7,444 nucleotides of DNA from positions 1 through 7,444 of the forward strand of contig CAYNLK010000100.1 in assembly GCA_964398055.1 (NCBI GenBank). The letters run 5' to 3'. The DNA comes from CAYNLK01 sp964398055. GTDB lineage: Bacteria; Chloroflexota; Anaerolineae; 4572-78; J111. Below the pieces are notes generated by a model. It did not search any database, was not told the origin of the DNA, and saw nothing but the letters and a program-made list of their open reading frames with translations. Positions 1 through 5,679 of this stretch are shown piece by piece (position 1 is the first letter of the stretch; every line of letters begins with the position of its first letter). The translations under genes were made by a program, and so were the position numbers.

Positions 1-207
1 GAAGGATTGGGAGAGGGGTTGGGGGAGAGGGCCGCTACCTCACCCTCATTTTCATCCTTTGGGGTGAACGCAGTTAATGTTACTTCCTCTACCGGTTAGT
101 TTTGGGCGCAGATGACGTGGTTACACCAATTTGATCGGTTTTCACCGCCCCCATACATGATTGAGCAAATCAAGCCAATCGTCAAATTCAGGCCGCTCCA
201 CAGCCAA

Positions 208-236
208 TTGACCGAAGCTTAACAAACGGATATACT
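208..236 (+). promoter_or_regulatory. Sigma-70-type promoter for the S58 peptidase gene
   Basis: A TTGACC -35 box (208-213) is followed after exactly 17 bases by TATACT (231-236), each one base off consensus. The predicted start is near 243, giving a leader of about 45 nt before the ATG at 289. The rest of 1-207 shows only a G-rich stretch at its left edge and no gene with a start and ribosome site. Confidence 0.7.
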
Positions 237-288
237 ATAAACTTAAGCACCACCTGACCACTGATTACTGATTTGAAAGGAGCACCCT

Positions 289-1368
289 ATGACCCGTCCC
301 AGACTACGCGATCTAGGCATCACCATCGGCAACTTGCCCCCCGGCCCGCACAACGCCATCACCGACGTGCCGGGCGTGATGGTCGGCCACACTACCCTCA
401 TTTATGATGAGCCGCGCCTGGCCCGCACCGGCGTCACGGTTATCCTCCCCCGCGACGGCAACATCTGGCGGGATAATGCCTTTGCCGCCTACCACACCTT
501 CAACGGCACCGGCGAGTTGACCGGCACCCACTGGCTAAACGAGTCGGGCTTGTTGTGCTATCCCATCGGCATCACCAACTCGCACCAGGTGGGGATCGTG
601 CGGGATAGTTTTGTTGCCTACGCGAAGGAGTACGGCTATTCGGACAGTTCGGCTCTGGCCGTGGCCGCCGAAACCTACGATGGCTGGCTCAACGACATCG
701 ACGCCTTCCACGTGACCAAAGCGCACGTCTACCAGGCCTTAGAGTCGGCCAGCAGCGGGCCGGTGGCCGAAGGCAACGTCGGCGGGGGCACCGGCATGAT
801 CTGCCATGATTTCAAAGGGGGCATCGGCACAGCCTCGCGGCTGGTCGATACCGCCAGCGGCCGGTACGTGGTCGGCGCCCTGGTGCAGAGCAACTACGGC
901 GACCGCCACCTGCTGCGGGTGGACGGCGCGCCGGTGGGCCGGGCGATTGGGCCGGAGCAGGTGCCGCTGCCCTGGCCGGAGTCGCCCCAGGGTGGCTCGA
1001 TTATCGTAGTAATCGGCACCGACGCGCCCTTGTTGCCGGTGCAGTGCAAGCGACTGGCCCAGCGGGTCACGGTCGGCATGGCCCGGGTGGGCGGGGTGGG
1101 CCACAACGGCAGCGGCGATATCTTCCTGGCCTTTGCCACCGGCAATCATTTTCCCGCCAGCGCCACCGGTCTCTACGATCTGAAGATGATCCCCCATCAC
1201 CACCTCAACCCTTTCTTTGAGGCGGTGGCCGAGGCGGTCGAAGAGGCCATCCTCAACGCCCTGACCGCAGCCGAAACGATGACCGGCTTCAAGGGTCGCA
1301 CCGCCTACGCCCTGCCGCTGGACGAATTACAGCGGGTGATGACCGGCTACCAAACTCTAACGAAGTGA
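289..1368 (+). CDS. DmpA/S58 family aminopeptidase (self-processing N-terminal nucleophile hydrolase)
   Basis: The 359-residue product matches the DmpA (L-aminopeptidase D-Ala-esterase/amidase) family over its whole length, including the N-terminal ITDVPGVMVGH motif. Family members are made as one chain that cuts itself before a serine, creating the N-terminal nucleophile of the beta chain. Here that junction is Gly236-Ser237 (GG|SIIVV). The other active-site positions fall at the spacing known from DmpA: Tyr130 (ETYDG), Asn202 (VQSNYG), Ser275 and Asp277 (NGSGD). DmpA itself has Glu at the last position. The GNVGGGTGM glycine-rich loop is at 162-170. The ATG is preceded six bases away by AAAGGAG, so the start is firm. 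No signal peptide is visible, so it is probably cytoplasmic. The natural substrate (N-terminal L-amino acids, D-Ala amides or beta-peptides) cannot be read from sequence. The gene has its own promoter and seems monocistronic. Confidence 0.93.
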   Translation: MTRPRLRDLGITIGNLPPGPHNAITDVPGVMVGHTTLIYDEPRLARTGVTVILPRDGNIWRDNAFAAYHTFNGTGELTGTHWLNESGLLCYPIGITNSHQVGIVRDSFVAYAKEYGYSDSSALAVAAETYDGWLNDIDAFHVTKAHVYQALESASSGPVAEGNVGGGTGMICHDFKGGIGTASRLVDTASGRYVVGALVQSNYGDRHLLRVDGAPVGRAIGPEQVPLPWPESPQGGSIIVVIGTDAPLLPVQCKRLAQRVTVGMARVGGVGHNGSGDIFLAFATGNHFPASATGLYDLKMIPHHHLNPFFEAVAEAVEEAILNALTAAETMTGFKGRTAYALPLDELQRVMTGYQTLTK

Positions 1369-1404
1369 GTTGAAGCGGTAATGTAAATCGTAATATTTTT
1401 GTGG

Positions 1405-1410
1405 TATAAT
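1405..1410 (+). promoter_or_regulatory. -10 box for the response regulator gene
   Basis: A perfect TATAAT lies 82 bases before the response-regulator start, in an AT-rich spacer. The best -35 at 17 bases is TGTAAA (1382-1387), which is poor, so this promoter may need an activator or be weak. The expected start is near 1417. Confidence 0.5.
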
Positions 1411-1426
1411 AATTAAGTAAGAAAGT

Positions 1427-1446
1427 ACCTACTCAGGCGAGTAGGT
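1427..1446. promoter_or_regulatory. Inverted repeat / candidate operator in the response-regulator leader
   Basis: ACCTACTC-AGGC-GAGTAGGT is a perfect 8-bp inverted repeat with a 4-base centre, about 10-30 bases past the predicted transcript start. No T-run follows, so it is not an intrinsic terminator. Its core (TACTCAG..GAGTA) recurs in the palindrome at 3902-3919, 14 of 18 positions being the same, which argues for a shared DNA-binding protein or a shared RNA hairpin. Confidence 0.45.
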
Positions 1447-1492
1447 CAGTTGCACATTAGCATAAGAAACAGGTCCGGCTTGTAGAAAGATA

Positions 1493-2203
1493 ATGATGAA
1501 AGAGGAGCAGAGGATTCAAGGAAAAAAAGTTCTGATCATTGACGACGAGATTGCCCCTCTGGAAATGCTCAATCTCTTTTTTTCCAAAGCCGGCTACCAG
1601 GTTCAGACCGCGACGAGCGGTTCAATGGGGTTGCAGGCGTTTTTCAATTATCGGCCCGACCTGGTCGTCCTCGATATTATGATGCCCGGCCTGACCGGCC
1701 TGGACGTTTGCCAGCGTATTCGCGAGCTGTCCGATGTGCCCATTATTATGCTGACCGTCCTGAGCCAGAATGACTTCATCGTCCGCGCCCTGAAATATGG
1801 GGCCGATGACTATGTGACCAAACCCTTCGATCTTGAAGTGCTGCAGGCCCGGACCGAGGCGCTCTTACGCCGGACTGCCCCCGAAGAAAAGCCAACCAGC
1901 TACCGGGATGATTATTTGACCATCGATCTGGCCACCCGGCGAGTCCTGGTCCGGGGAGAGCGGGTCAAGCTGAGCGCCATCGAGTATCGCTTGCTGGCTT
2001 ACCTGCTGCAGCACGCCGGCCGGGTGCTGACCTCTGAGCAAATCTTGGATCACGTCTGGGGCGATCAATGTCGAGGTAGTCCAGAATATCTACACGTCTA
2101 CATCGGCCGGCTCCGCCAAAAACTGGAAAAAGATCCCCGCCACCCGACCTACCTGCAAACCGAACACGGGGTGGGCTATTGGTTTGAAAAAGAGAGTGGT
2201 TGA
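1493..2203 (+). CDS. OmpR/PhoB-family two-component response regulator (orphan)
   Basis: The product (236 residues, family-typical length) is a DNA-binding response regulator. The receiver domain (about 11-126) has the acidic pair Asp17-Asp18, phospho-acceptor Asp61 (VVLDIMMPG), Thr88, Tyr107 and Lys110-Pro111. All switch residues are intact, so phosphorylation by a histidine kinase is expected. The C-terminal winged helix (about 138-233) has the usual LSAIEYRLLAYLL and VYIGRLRQKLE helices and the closing HGVGYWF hairpin. No kinase gene lies on either side, so it is an orphan within the window. Two adjacent ATGs (1493, 1496) follow only a weak GAAAGA ribosome site. The next in-frame ATG is residue 25, inside the receiver domain, so the start must be near 1493. 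It has its own -10 and an inverted repeat upstream and an intrinsic terminator downstream. A candidate target is the 11-bp repeat array at 2291-2323. Confidence 0.95.
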   Translation: MMKEEQRIQGKKVLIIDDEIAPLEMLNLFFSKAGYQVQTATSGSMGLQAFFNYRPDLVVLDIMMPGLTGLDVCQRIRELSDVPIIMLTVLSQNDFIVRALKYGADDYVTKPFDLEVLQARTEALLRRTAPEEKPTSYRDDYLTIDLATRRVLVRGERVKLSAIEYRLLAYLLQHAGRVLTSEQILDHVWGDQCRGSPEYLHVYIGRLRQKLEKDPRHPTYLQTEHGVGYWFEKESG

Positions 2204-2245
2204 GCCATAGCCAGCCCAACCTGGCCGTTAGCCTGATCGCTGAAG

Positions 2246-2269
2246 AAAGCCCGCTTGAGGGCTTTTTTT
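2246..2269 (+). terminator. Rho-independent terminator after the response regulator
   Basis: AAAGCCC (2246-2252) and GGGCTTT (2259-2265) form a 7-bp stem around a 6-base loop, and seven T run from 2263. It lies 43 bases after the stop codon and separates this unit from the exported-protein unit. Confidence 0.85.
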
Positions 2270-2290
2270 ATTTGCCAGGTTTGGGATTAA

Positions 2291-2323
2291 TTCTTTTAGA
2301 AATCTTTTAGAAAATTTTTAGAA
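2291..2323 (+). promoter_or_regulatory. Three direct repeats of 11-bp period, candidate OmpR/PhoB-type binding site
   Basis: TTTTAGAA occurs exactly three times, starting at 2294, 2305 and 2316, as the end of three consecutive 11-mers (TTCTTTTAGAA, ATCTTTTAGAA, AATTTTTAGAA). Direct repeats with an 11-bp period are the usual target of OmpR/PhoB-type winged-helix regulators, whose dimers bind head-to-tail (pho boxes are the classic case). A regulator of exactly that family is encoded just upstream. The last repeat ends 19 bases before the -10 hexamer, where a -35 box would normally be, as at PhoB-type activated promoters. That the neighbouring regulator binds here is inference. Confidence 0.6.
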
Positions 2324-2339
2324 CGATTTGAGAGGAGGG

Positions 2340-2348
2340 TGATAGAAT
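2340..2348 (+). promoter_or_regulatory. Extended -10 element upstream of the exported SPGYW protein
   Basis: TGATAGAAT reads as TGn plus TAGAAT, an extended -10 one base off consensus. No -35 box is present (AGAACG at the expected place), but the 11-bp repeats occupy that position, suggesting activator-dependent transcription starting near 2355. An alternative reading is that AGGAGGGTGAT just upstream is a ribosome site for a 36-codon frame starting at 2347. Both cannot hold for the same transcript. Confidence 0.45.
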
Positions 2349-2457
2349 GAAACTGGTGTGGTTTAGTAGTTGTTTATCGGGGAACAGAAAGGAGCATGAG
2401 CGGCGCTTAACTGCATTCGACGAAACCGAAATCGCATCTGGGCAAACCGATTCTTAG
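2347..2457 (+). CDS. Possible 36-codon leader ORF (weakly supported)
   Basis: An ATG at 2347 follows a near-perfect Shine-Dalgarno sequence (AGGAGG, 2333-2338) by eight bases and opens a 36-codon frame ending in TAG. The product starts MKLVWFSSC, is mostly polar and charged after residue 12, and resembles nothing I recognise. The ATG overlaps the candidate extended -10, so if that promoter is used the ribosome site is not transcribed. It would then need a transcript from further upstream, where I see no good promoter. It overlaps the structured leader. Confidence 0.2.
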   Translation: MKLVWFSSCLSGNRKEHERRLTAFDETEIASGQTDS

Positions 2458-2516
2458 ATGCGAGCCGCGGTGGACCATAACACAAACAAATTAAGAAATG
2501 CGCCTCCCAGGGGCGC
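2402..2516 (+). promoter_or_regulatory. Structured 5' leader with two mutually exclusive folds, riboswitch-like
   Basis: GGCGC-TTAA (2402-2410) can pair with TTAA (2491-2494) and GCGCC (2500-2504), a 9-bp closing stem with a 5-base bulge. GCGCC can instead form a local 7-bp hairpin with GGGCGC (2500-2516, loop CCA). Inside, CGCATCT (2433-2439) pairs with AGATGCG (2456-2462). The inner strand GGGCAAACC (2440-2448) and the later GATGCGAGCCGCGG loosely resemble the conserved strands of the GEMM-I cyclic-di-GMP riboswitch (GGGCAAACC and GACGCAAAGCC), but the hairpin between them is missing. The leader ends 25 bases before the ribosome site. I see the pairing potential; a ligand is speculation. 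Confidence 0.35.
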
Positions 2517-2555
2517 CAATTCTAATCTTGTGACGATCGAGAAAGGAGCGTAACA

Positions 2556-3332
2556 GTGAAAAATAAGAGGTTTACAGTTTTTGTGGTATTAACCTTGCTG
2601 GCCTTGCTATTTGTGGGCGTTACGGTGGTATTGGCTCAGGGCACAGCCAGCACCCCGGTATCTGATGGGGGCATAACCCCGTACATCATTGCTGGGGCGA
2701 ACCCCGGCGGCAACCGTACGTGCGCTGAAGTAGGTCTGGCCTTCTTCGGCGACGCAGATTACTATCAATTCAGCAGCGAGCGGGTCAACTACGACGATGG
2801 AGATTTCGATGCCGACTTTCCCCCCGGGCTCACGGTGACCACTGATGGCACAGACGTGAGTTGGAGTTCCACCTTCGGTATCGGCGCTGTGATTGTCAAG
2901 GGTAGCGCTGACGCCAACGTCTATGTTTACAACCCGCAGGCCAAGAGCGACTCTGGCCTGGCTTCTCCGCCCAACGCCAGCGGCAAGCCTGCCGGACTCA
3001 GCAATATCACCTTCTGCTGGAACCCGGAACCGGCGCCGTCACAGTGGTGTTCGCCTGGCTATTGGCGACAGTTATTCCACCTGGACTCCTGGGAAGCGAC
3101 CGGCTACAGTCCTGACGATTTGTATAGCGAAGTTTTCGGCGCCGCCCCCCCACTATCCAAAAAAGGCCAGACCGACGGCGCCAACCCCAATCCAACCTTG
3201 TGGCGGGTATTGACGTCGCCACAATGGTACGGTGGTGATGCCTTCAATAAAGTGGGTGACCTGCTCAGTGAGGCTCACCCCGACGTGAACTTCACCGGTG
3301 AGCGTGTCGAAGATAGCTGCCCACTGGATTAG
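2556..3332 (+). CDS. Exported protein with C-terminal CSPGYW domain, function unknown
   Basis: The 258-residue protein starts at GTG, seven bases after a strong AAAGGAG. Residues 1-28 are a signal peptide (KNKR, a hydrophobic core, LAQG cleavage site). Residues about 40-157 form a beta-rich domain of a type I know from uncharacterised bacterial surface proteins: 'VSWSSTFGIGAVIVKGSADANVYVYNP' style strands, then KPAGLSNITFCW. Residues 164-246 match the 'CSPGYWKNH...W...GYSP.DL...VFG...TL...L.SEAHPDVN' domain found at the end of many exported proteins of Actinobacteria and Chloroflexota. Here KNH is replaced by RQLFH. Four cysteines (56, 154, 165, 255) could make two disulphides outside the cell. 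No membrane anchor or sorting motif follows, so it is probably released or bound to the surface by other means. The 11-bp repeat array, extended -10 and long leader upstream suggest tight control. Confidence 0.85.
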   Translation: MKNKRFTVFVVLTLLALLFVGVTVVLAQGTASTPVSDGGITPYIIAGANPGGNRTCAEVGLAFFGDADYYQFSSERVNYDDGDFDADFPPGLTVTTDGTDVSWSSTFGIGAVIVKGSADANVYVYNPQAKSDSGLASPPNASGKPAGLSNITFCWNPEPAPSQWCSPGYWRQLFHLDSWEATGYSPDDLYSEVFGAAPPLSKKGQTDGANPNPTLWRVLTSPQWYGGDAFNKVGDLLSEAHPDVNFTGERVEDSCPLD

Positions 3333-3428
3333 CTGCAACTTAGCAACGTCAAATAGGTGACAACCGGACGGTATGAATGCCCTGGCTGGCCGCAACTGCC
3401 GCCGGGCAACAACAATTAACTTTAGTAA

Positions 3429-3459
3429 GCCGCCCGCCCGCAGTCATCTGTAGGGCGGC
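3429..3459 (+). other. GC-rich hairpin after the exported-protein gene
   Basis: GCCGCCC (3429-3435) pairs with GGGCGGC (3453-3459) around a 17-base loop. Flanking GTAAG (3425-3429) and CTTAC (3470-3474) could form an alternative outer stem. There is no T-run, so if it stops transcription it does so without the usual signal. It lies about 100 bases past the stop codon at 3332. Confidence 0.4.
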
Positions 3460-3478
3460 GGCAACCTCACTTACAGGA

Positions 3479-3505
3479 GGCTGTCTGCGCCGCTGAGAGA
3501 CAGCC
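3479..3505 (+). other. 8-bp hairpin
   Basis: GGCTGTCT (3479-3486) pairs with AGACAGCC (3498-3505) around an 11-base loop. It is the second of four consecutive stem-loops in the long spacer 3333-4091. Confidence 0.4.
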
Positions 3506-3519
3506 CTTGACTAACAACC

Positions 3520-3550
3520 ATCGGGATAGGGGATGGCCCTATCCCGATTT
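3520..3550 (+). terminator. Perfect 12-bp hairpin, possible terminator
   Basis: ATCGGGATAGGG (3520-3531) pairs without mismatch with CCCTATCCCGAT (3537-3548) around the 5-base loop GATGG, followed by only a short T run (3548-3550) and then CGCG. This is the strongest stem in the window outside the mobile elements. It could be an intrinsic terminator with a degenerate tail or a remnant of a mobile palindrome. A smaller stem CTTGCC/GGCAAG (3582-3597) follows. Confidence 0.4.
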
Positions 3551-3636
3551 CGCGCCAGGCTCGAGTTGCCGGAGAGCTGCGCTTGCCCCTTGGCAAGAAA
3601 CGAGTCAACCAGAACGGGCATAGGACAAGCCAATCT

Positions 3637-3741
3637 CCGGACTCCACAAGGGGGCGAACTTCGATTGGCTCCACCCGGCCGCTGGACGAATTGCCGCGGC
3701 TGATGGCCAGGGACCGCTTAAGTAGCCGGCCAAATCTATGA
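3637..3741 (+). pseudogene. Relic resembling the 3' end of an S58 peptidase gene
   Basis: A 15-base exact match links 3678-3692 with 1314-1328 in the peptidase gene upstream, and 28 of 34 bases agree from 3678 to 3711. The match is in the same codon phase: PLDELPRLMA here against PLDELQRVMT at the end of the intact protein. A looser GRT match precedes it. The frame ends at TGA 3739-3741. No body of a peptidase is found upstream, so this would be a decayed fragment of a second copy. The short length keeps confidence modest. Confidence 0.4.
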
Positions 3742-3767
3742 AAATGGTTAGATTCTCCTGCGGCGTA

Positions 3768-3796
3768 TTGACTTGACGTAAAGAATATGTTATAAA
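3768..3796 (+). promoter_or_regulatory. Strong sigma-70-type promoter upstream of the FxLYD protein
   Basis: TTGACT (3768-3773) and TATAAA (3791-3796) are separated by exactly 17 bases, each one base off consensus. Transcription would start near 3803 and leave an unusually long leader of about 290 nt before the TTG start at 4092. The leader contains a repeat of ACAATGCTG (3808-3816, 3821-3829), a 7-bp stem AAATGAT/ATCATTT (3853-3859, 3880-3886) and the 18-bp palindrome. Confidence 0.65.
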
Positions 3797-3901
3797 CTTG
3801 CTATTCTACAATGCTGCTCCACAATGCTGAGATCTGTTCGGGGGGGACAGGTAAATGATCTGCCGTAAAGTTGGGGCTTATCATTTTCTTATGAGGTGGC
3901 G

Positions 3902-3919
3902 CATACTCAGCTGAGTATG
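3902..3919. promoter_or_regulatory. 18-bp perfect palindrome, candidate operator or hairpin
   Basis: CATACTCAGCTGAGTATG is perfectly self-complementary. As DNA it suits a dimeric regulator. As RNA it makes a 7-bp stem with an AGCT loop, and five T follow at 3922-3926, so a weak terminator or attenuator is also possible. It agrees with the inverted repeat at 1428-1445 in 14 of 18 positions, both having TACTCAG on one side and GAGTA on the other. Located about 100 bases after the predicted transcript start. Confidence 0.5.
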
Positions 3920-4091
3920 TGTTTTTCATTCTCAATTTTTTCGCCACGCCGCCAGCCATATCTTTGGTTTAGCCTGTCTAAACACTCCTTTTCCCTATCC
4001 TGGTCAGATCAATAGTTGGACTGGATCGGTCGAGCCGCCACGGTTGCGCCGGTTGAGGTGAGGTATTCTCTGTGATAATGGGGTTGCCATC

Positions 4092-5180
4092 TTGAGCCAT
4101 GAGGCTGCCAGACAGTTGTGCATAACCAGACATCGAGCGGTGTCCTGGCTCCTGGCTGCGGCAACGGTCCTGGCTCTGGCTACGTTAGCCTGTGCTTTTC
4201 TCGGCGCAGCTTCTGAGCCTCGTGTGGCTCTCCGCACCCCTCTCCCAACCCTCACCCGGACTCCGCTGCCAACCTTAACCCCAACCGCTGCTATCCCGGC
4301 AACGGGGCCGGTTGAACCTTCGACCGTCCCTGGCCCGGAATTGGCCAGCTCTGGCAACAGCAGCGACCGGGTGGCCCCGGTGACAGGCTTCTCGGCCGGG
4401 GAGGCGCCGCCGCCCGCATCGAGTCTCACTGCTGCAAATGGGGCTGAACAAATCATTGCCCTGGCCCCAGCCATCACTCCAACCCTATTACTGCCGACCG
4501 CCTCTCCAACCGAAACTGTTCCAACCGCAACGCCCACGGCGACCGCCACGGCTGCGCCTACCCCAACCAGCACGACCACGCCAACGCCCACCGACACCCC
4601 GCTGCCGGCGGGTTGGATTTTTGGCAATGTCCGCCTCAGCCCCGATGAAACCGGCGAAAATATACGGCTGTACGGGGATGTACTGAACAACACCGGCGCT
4701 GCCCAGAAATTGGCCTACATCACCGGCGTTTTCTACGGCGACTCTGGCCAGGTGATTGCCAATGAGGATAGTATCCTTGACTATTGGCCGGTCGACCGGG
4801 TGCCAGCCGGGGGACGCGTCCCTTTTGAGCTAACGGTCAGCGGTATTCAAAGCGCAGCCGACTTTGACCTGAACGTTATCGCCGAACCAAGCAACCGGAC
4901 GCCCCTCCAGGATTTTGAGGTGGTGGAGCTGACGCCAGCGGTTGATCACGGTCTCTACTGCGTGGCCGGCCGGCTGCGCAACCCGGGCGACGCGCTAGAG
5001 TCTTACCTGACTGTCGTCACCGTCCTTTACGACAGCCAAAACAATGTCATCAACTTCAGCGATTACCACAAACCGGTTCCCAGAGACATTGTCGGCGACC
5101 GGACGCTGGATCTCGAGATTTGCGTTGATCCGCTTGGCCAGGCAGTAGCCCACCATGAGCTGCGAGCCTGGGGCTTGTGA
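4092..5180 (+). CDS. Exported/lipoprotein-like protein with Thr/Pro linker and two FxLYD-like domains
   Basis: The 362-residue product has a basic N-terminus (RHR at 13-15) and a hydrophobic segment (about 18-38) with ATLAC at 30-34, an imperfect lipobox, so lipid anchoring at Cys34 is possible but unsure. Residues about 45-173 are a disordered Thr/Pro/Ala linker with TPTAT and TPTPT runs, common in cell-surface proteins of Chloroflexota. Two beta-sandwich domains of the FxLYD type follow: 174-270 (IFGNVRLSP, LYGDVLNNTG, VFYGDSGQVI) and 273-362 (YCVAGRLRNPGD, VTVLYDSQNNVI). The second has a possible Cys290-Cys344 disulphide. FxLYD domains are extracellular and of unknown function. The start is uncertain: TTG 4092 has no good ribosome site but overlaps (TTGA) the stop of a five-codon frame (ATG 4078) behind GAGGTGAGG. 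GTG 4140, just before the hydrophobic segment, is an alternative. Confidence 0.8.
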   Translation: MSHEAARQLCITRHRAVSWLLAAATVLALATLACAFLGAASEPRVALRTPLPTLTRTPLPTLTPTAAIPATGPVEPSTVPGPELASSGNSSDRVAPVTGFSAGEAPPPASSLTAANGAEQIIALAPAITPTLLLPTASPTETVPTATPTATATAAPTPTSTTTPTPTDTPLPAGWIFGNVRLSPDETGENIRLYGDVLNNTGAAQKLAYITGVFYGDSGQVIANEDSILDYWPVDRVPAGGRVPFELTVSGIQSAADFDLNVIAEPSNRTPLQDFEVVELTPAVDHGLYCVAGRLRNPGDALESYLTVVTVLYDSQNNVINFSDYHKPVPRDIVGDRTLDLEICVDPLGQAVAHHELRAWGL

Positions 5181-5292
5181 ACGGCTTGATCACCCATCTT
5201 TAGAAGAGGATTCAATGATCATTCGTGCTCCGCCCATCTTAGCCGATGACAAAAAGGGCTAATAAATTATCAAAATAGAAAGGATGCCAGAA

Positions 5293-5598
5293 ATGCTCAA
5301 TAAAGTCTCAGTCGTTCAGATCGTTATGCTAAGCCTATTGGTGATGCTCATCAGTGTTTCAATCGTCTCGGCCGCCGTCAAGGTAGATACATCCGCCCTG
5401 CGCGCCGCAATTACGGTTGAGGGGGTCAGGGGCCACCAGGCTGCTTTCCAGGAAATTGCCGATAACAATGGCGGCACCCGGGCCGCCAGCACCTCCGGCT
5501 ATGACGCCTCGGTTGCCTATGTGGTCGAGCAATTGAGCCAGACAGGCTATTTTGATATCGAGATTCAGAATTCTTTACTTTCCGCGAACATCGAATAG
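5293..5598 (+). pseudogene. N-terminal stub of an exported M28-type aminopeptidase, cut by an IS
   Basis: From the ATG at 5293 there is a signal peptide (MLNKVSV, long hydrophobic core, SIVSA cleavage site). Then comes the typical N-terminus of PA-domain M28 metallo-aminopeptidases: 'VEGVRGHQAAFQEIADNNGGTRAASTSGYDASVAYVVEQLSQTGY'. The PA and catalytic zinc domains, several hundred residues in intact members, are missing. The native frame runs to about 5571, where the IS end begins, and the last eight codons to TAG 5596-5598 belong to the IS. An ATG at 5284 is in frame, but it overlaps the ribosome site GAAAGGA (5278-5284), which is correctly spaced (8 bases) for 5293. It lies 112 bases after the FxLYD gene with no terminator between, so they may have shared a transcript. 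The stub cannot be an active enzyme. Confidence 0.75.
5573..5584 (+). repeat. IS left terminal inverted repeat
   Basis: CTTTACTTTCCG, the exact reverse complement of 7059-7070. Further inward only AAC agrees after two mismatches. Confidence 0.8.
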
Positions 5599-5679
5599 TC
5601 AATAGGCCAGACAAAAAGTCTGGTCGATAGCACATTAACAAAGCAGATTGTTCAGGATAATAATCGAGGCCGAAAAGGG

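Noticed and set aside
142..234. Minus-strand 30-codon frame with protein-like sequence (GQLAVERPEFDDWLDLL)
   Set aside because: Bounded by stops on both sides, has no start codon or ribosome site, and overlaps the good promoter of the peptidase gene. It could be a relic but cannot be supported.
739..1203. Minus-strand open frame of 154 codons inside the S58 peptidase gene
   Set aside because: Antisense to a clearly assigned gene with active-site residues in the right places; the composition is typical of GC-rich shadow frames.
2402..2476. Firm call of a cyclic-di-GMP (GEMM-I) riboswitch
   Set aside because: Two conserved strands look similar but the tetraloop-bearing hairpin between them is missing and a competing 7-bp stem is better, so it is only listed as a riboswitch-like leader.
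3471..3674. Minus-strand 67-codon frame in the hairpin-rich spacer
   Set aside because: It runs through perfect hairpins and the peptidase relic, lacks a ribosome site, and shows no protein family features.
3855..3914. 19-codon frame (ATG 3855 to TGA inside the palindrome)
   Set aside because: No convincing ribosome site and no recognisable product; better explained as leader sequence.
4004..4693. Long minus-strand open frame rich in Val/Gly repeats
   Set aside because: It is the antisense image of the Thr/Pro linker and signal region of the exported FxLYD protein; the VGVGV repeats mirror TPTPT codons and there is no ribosome site.
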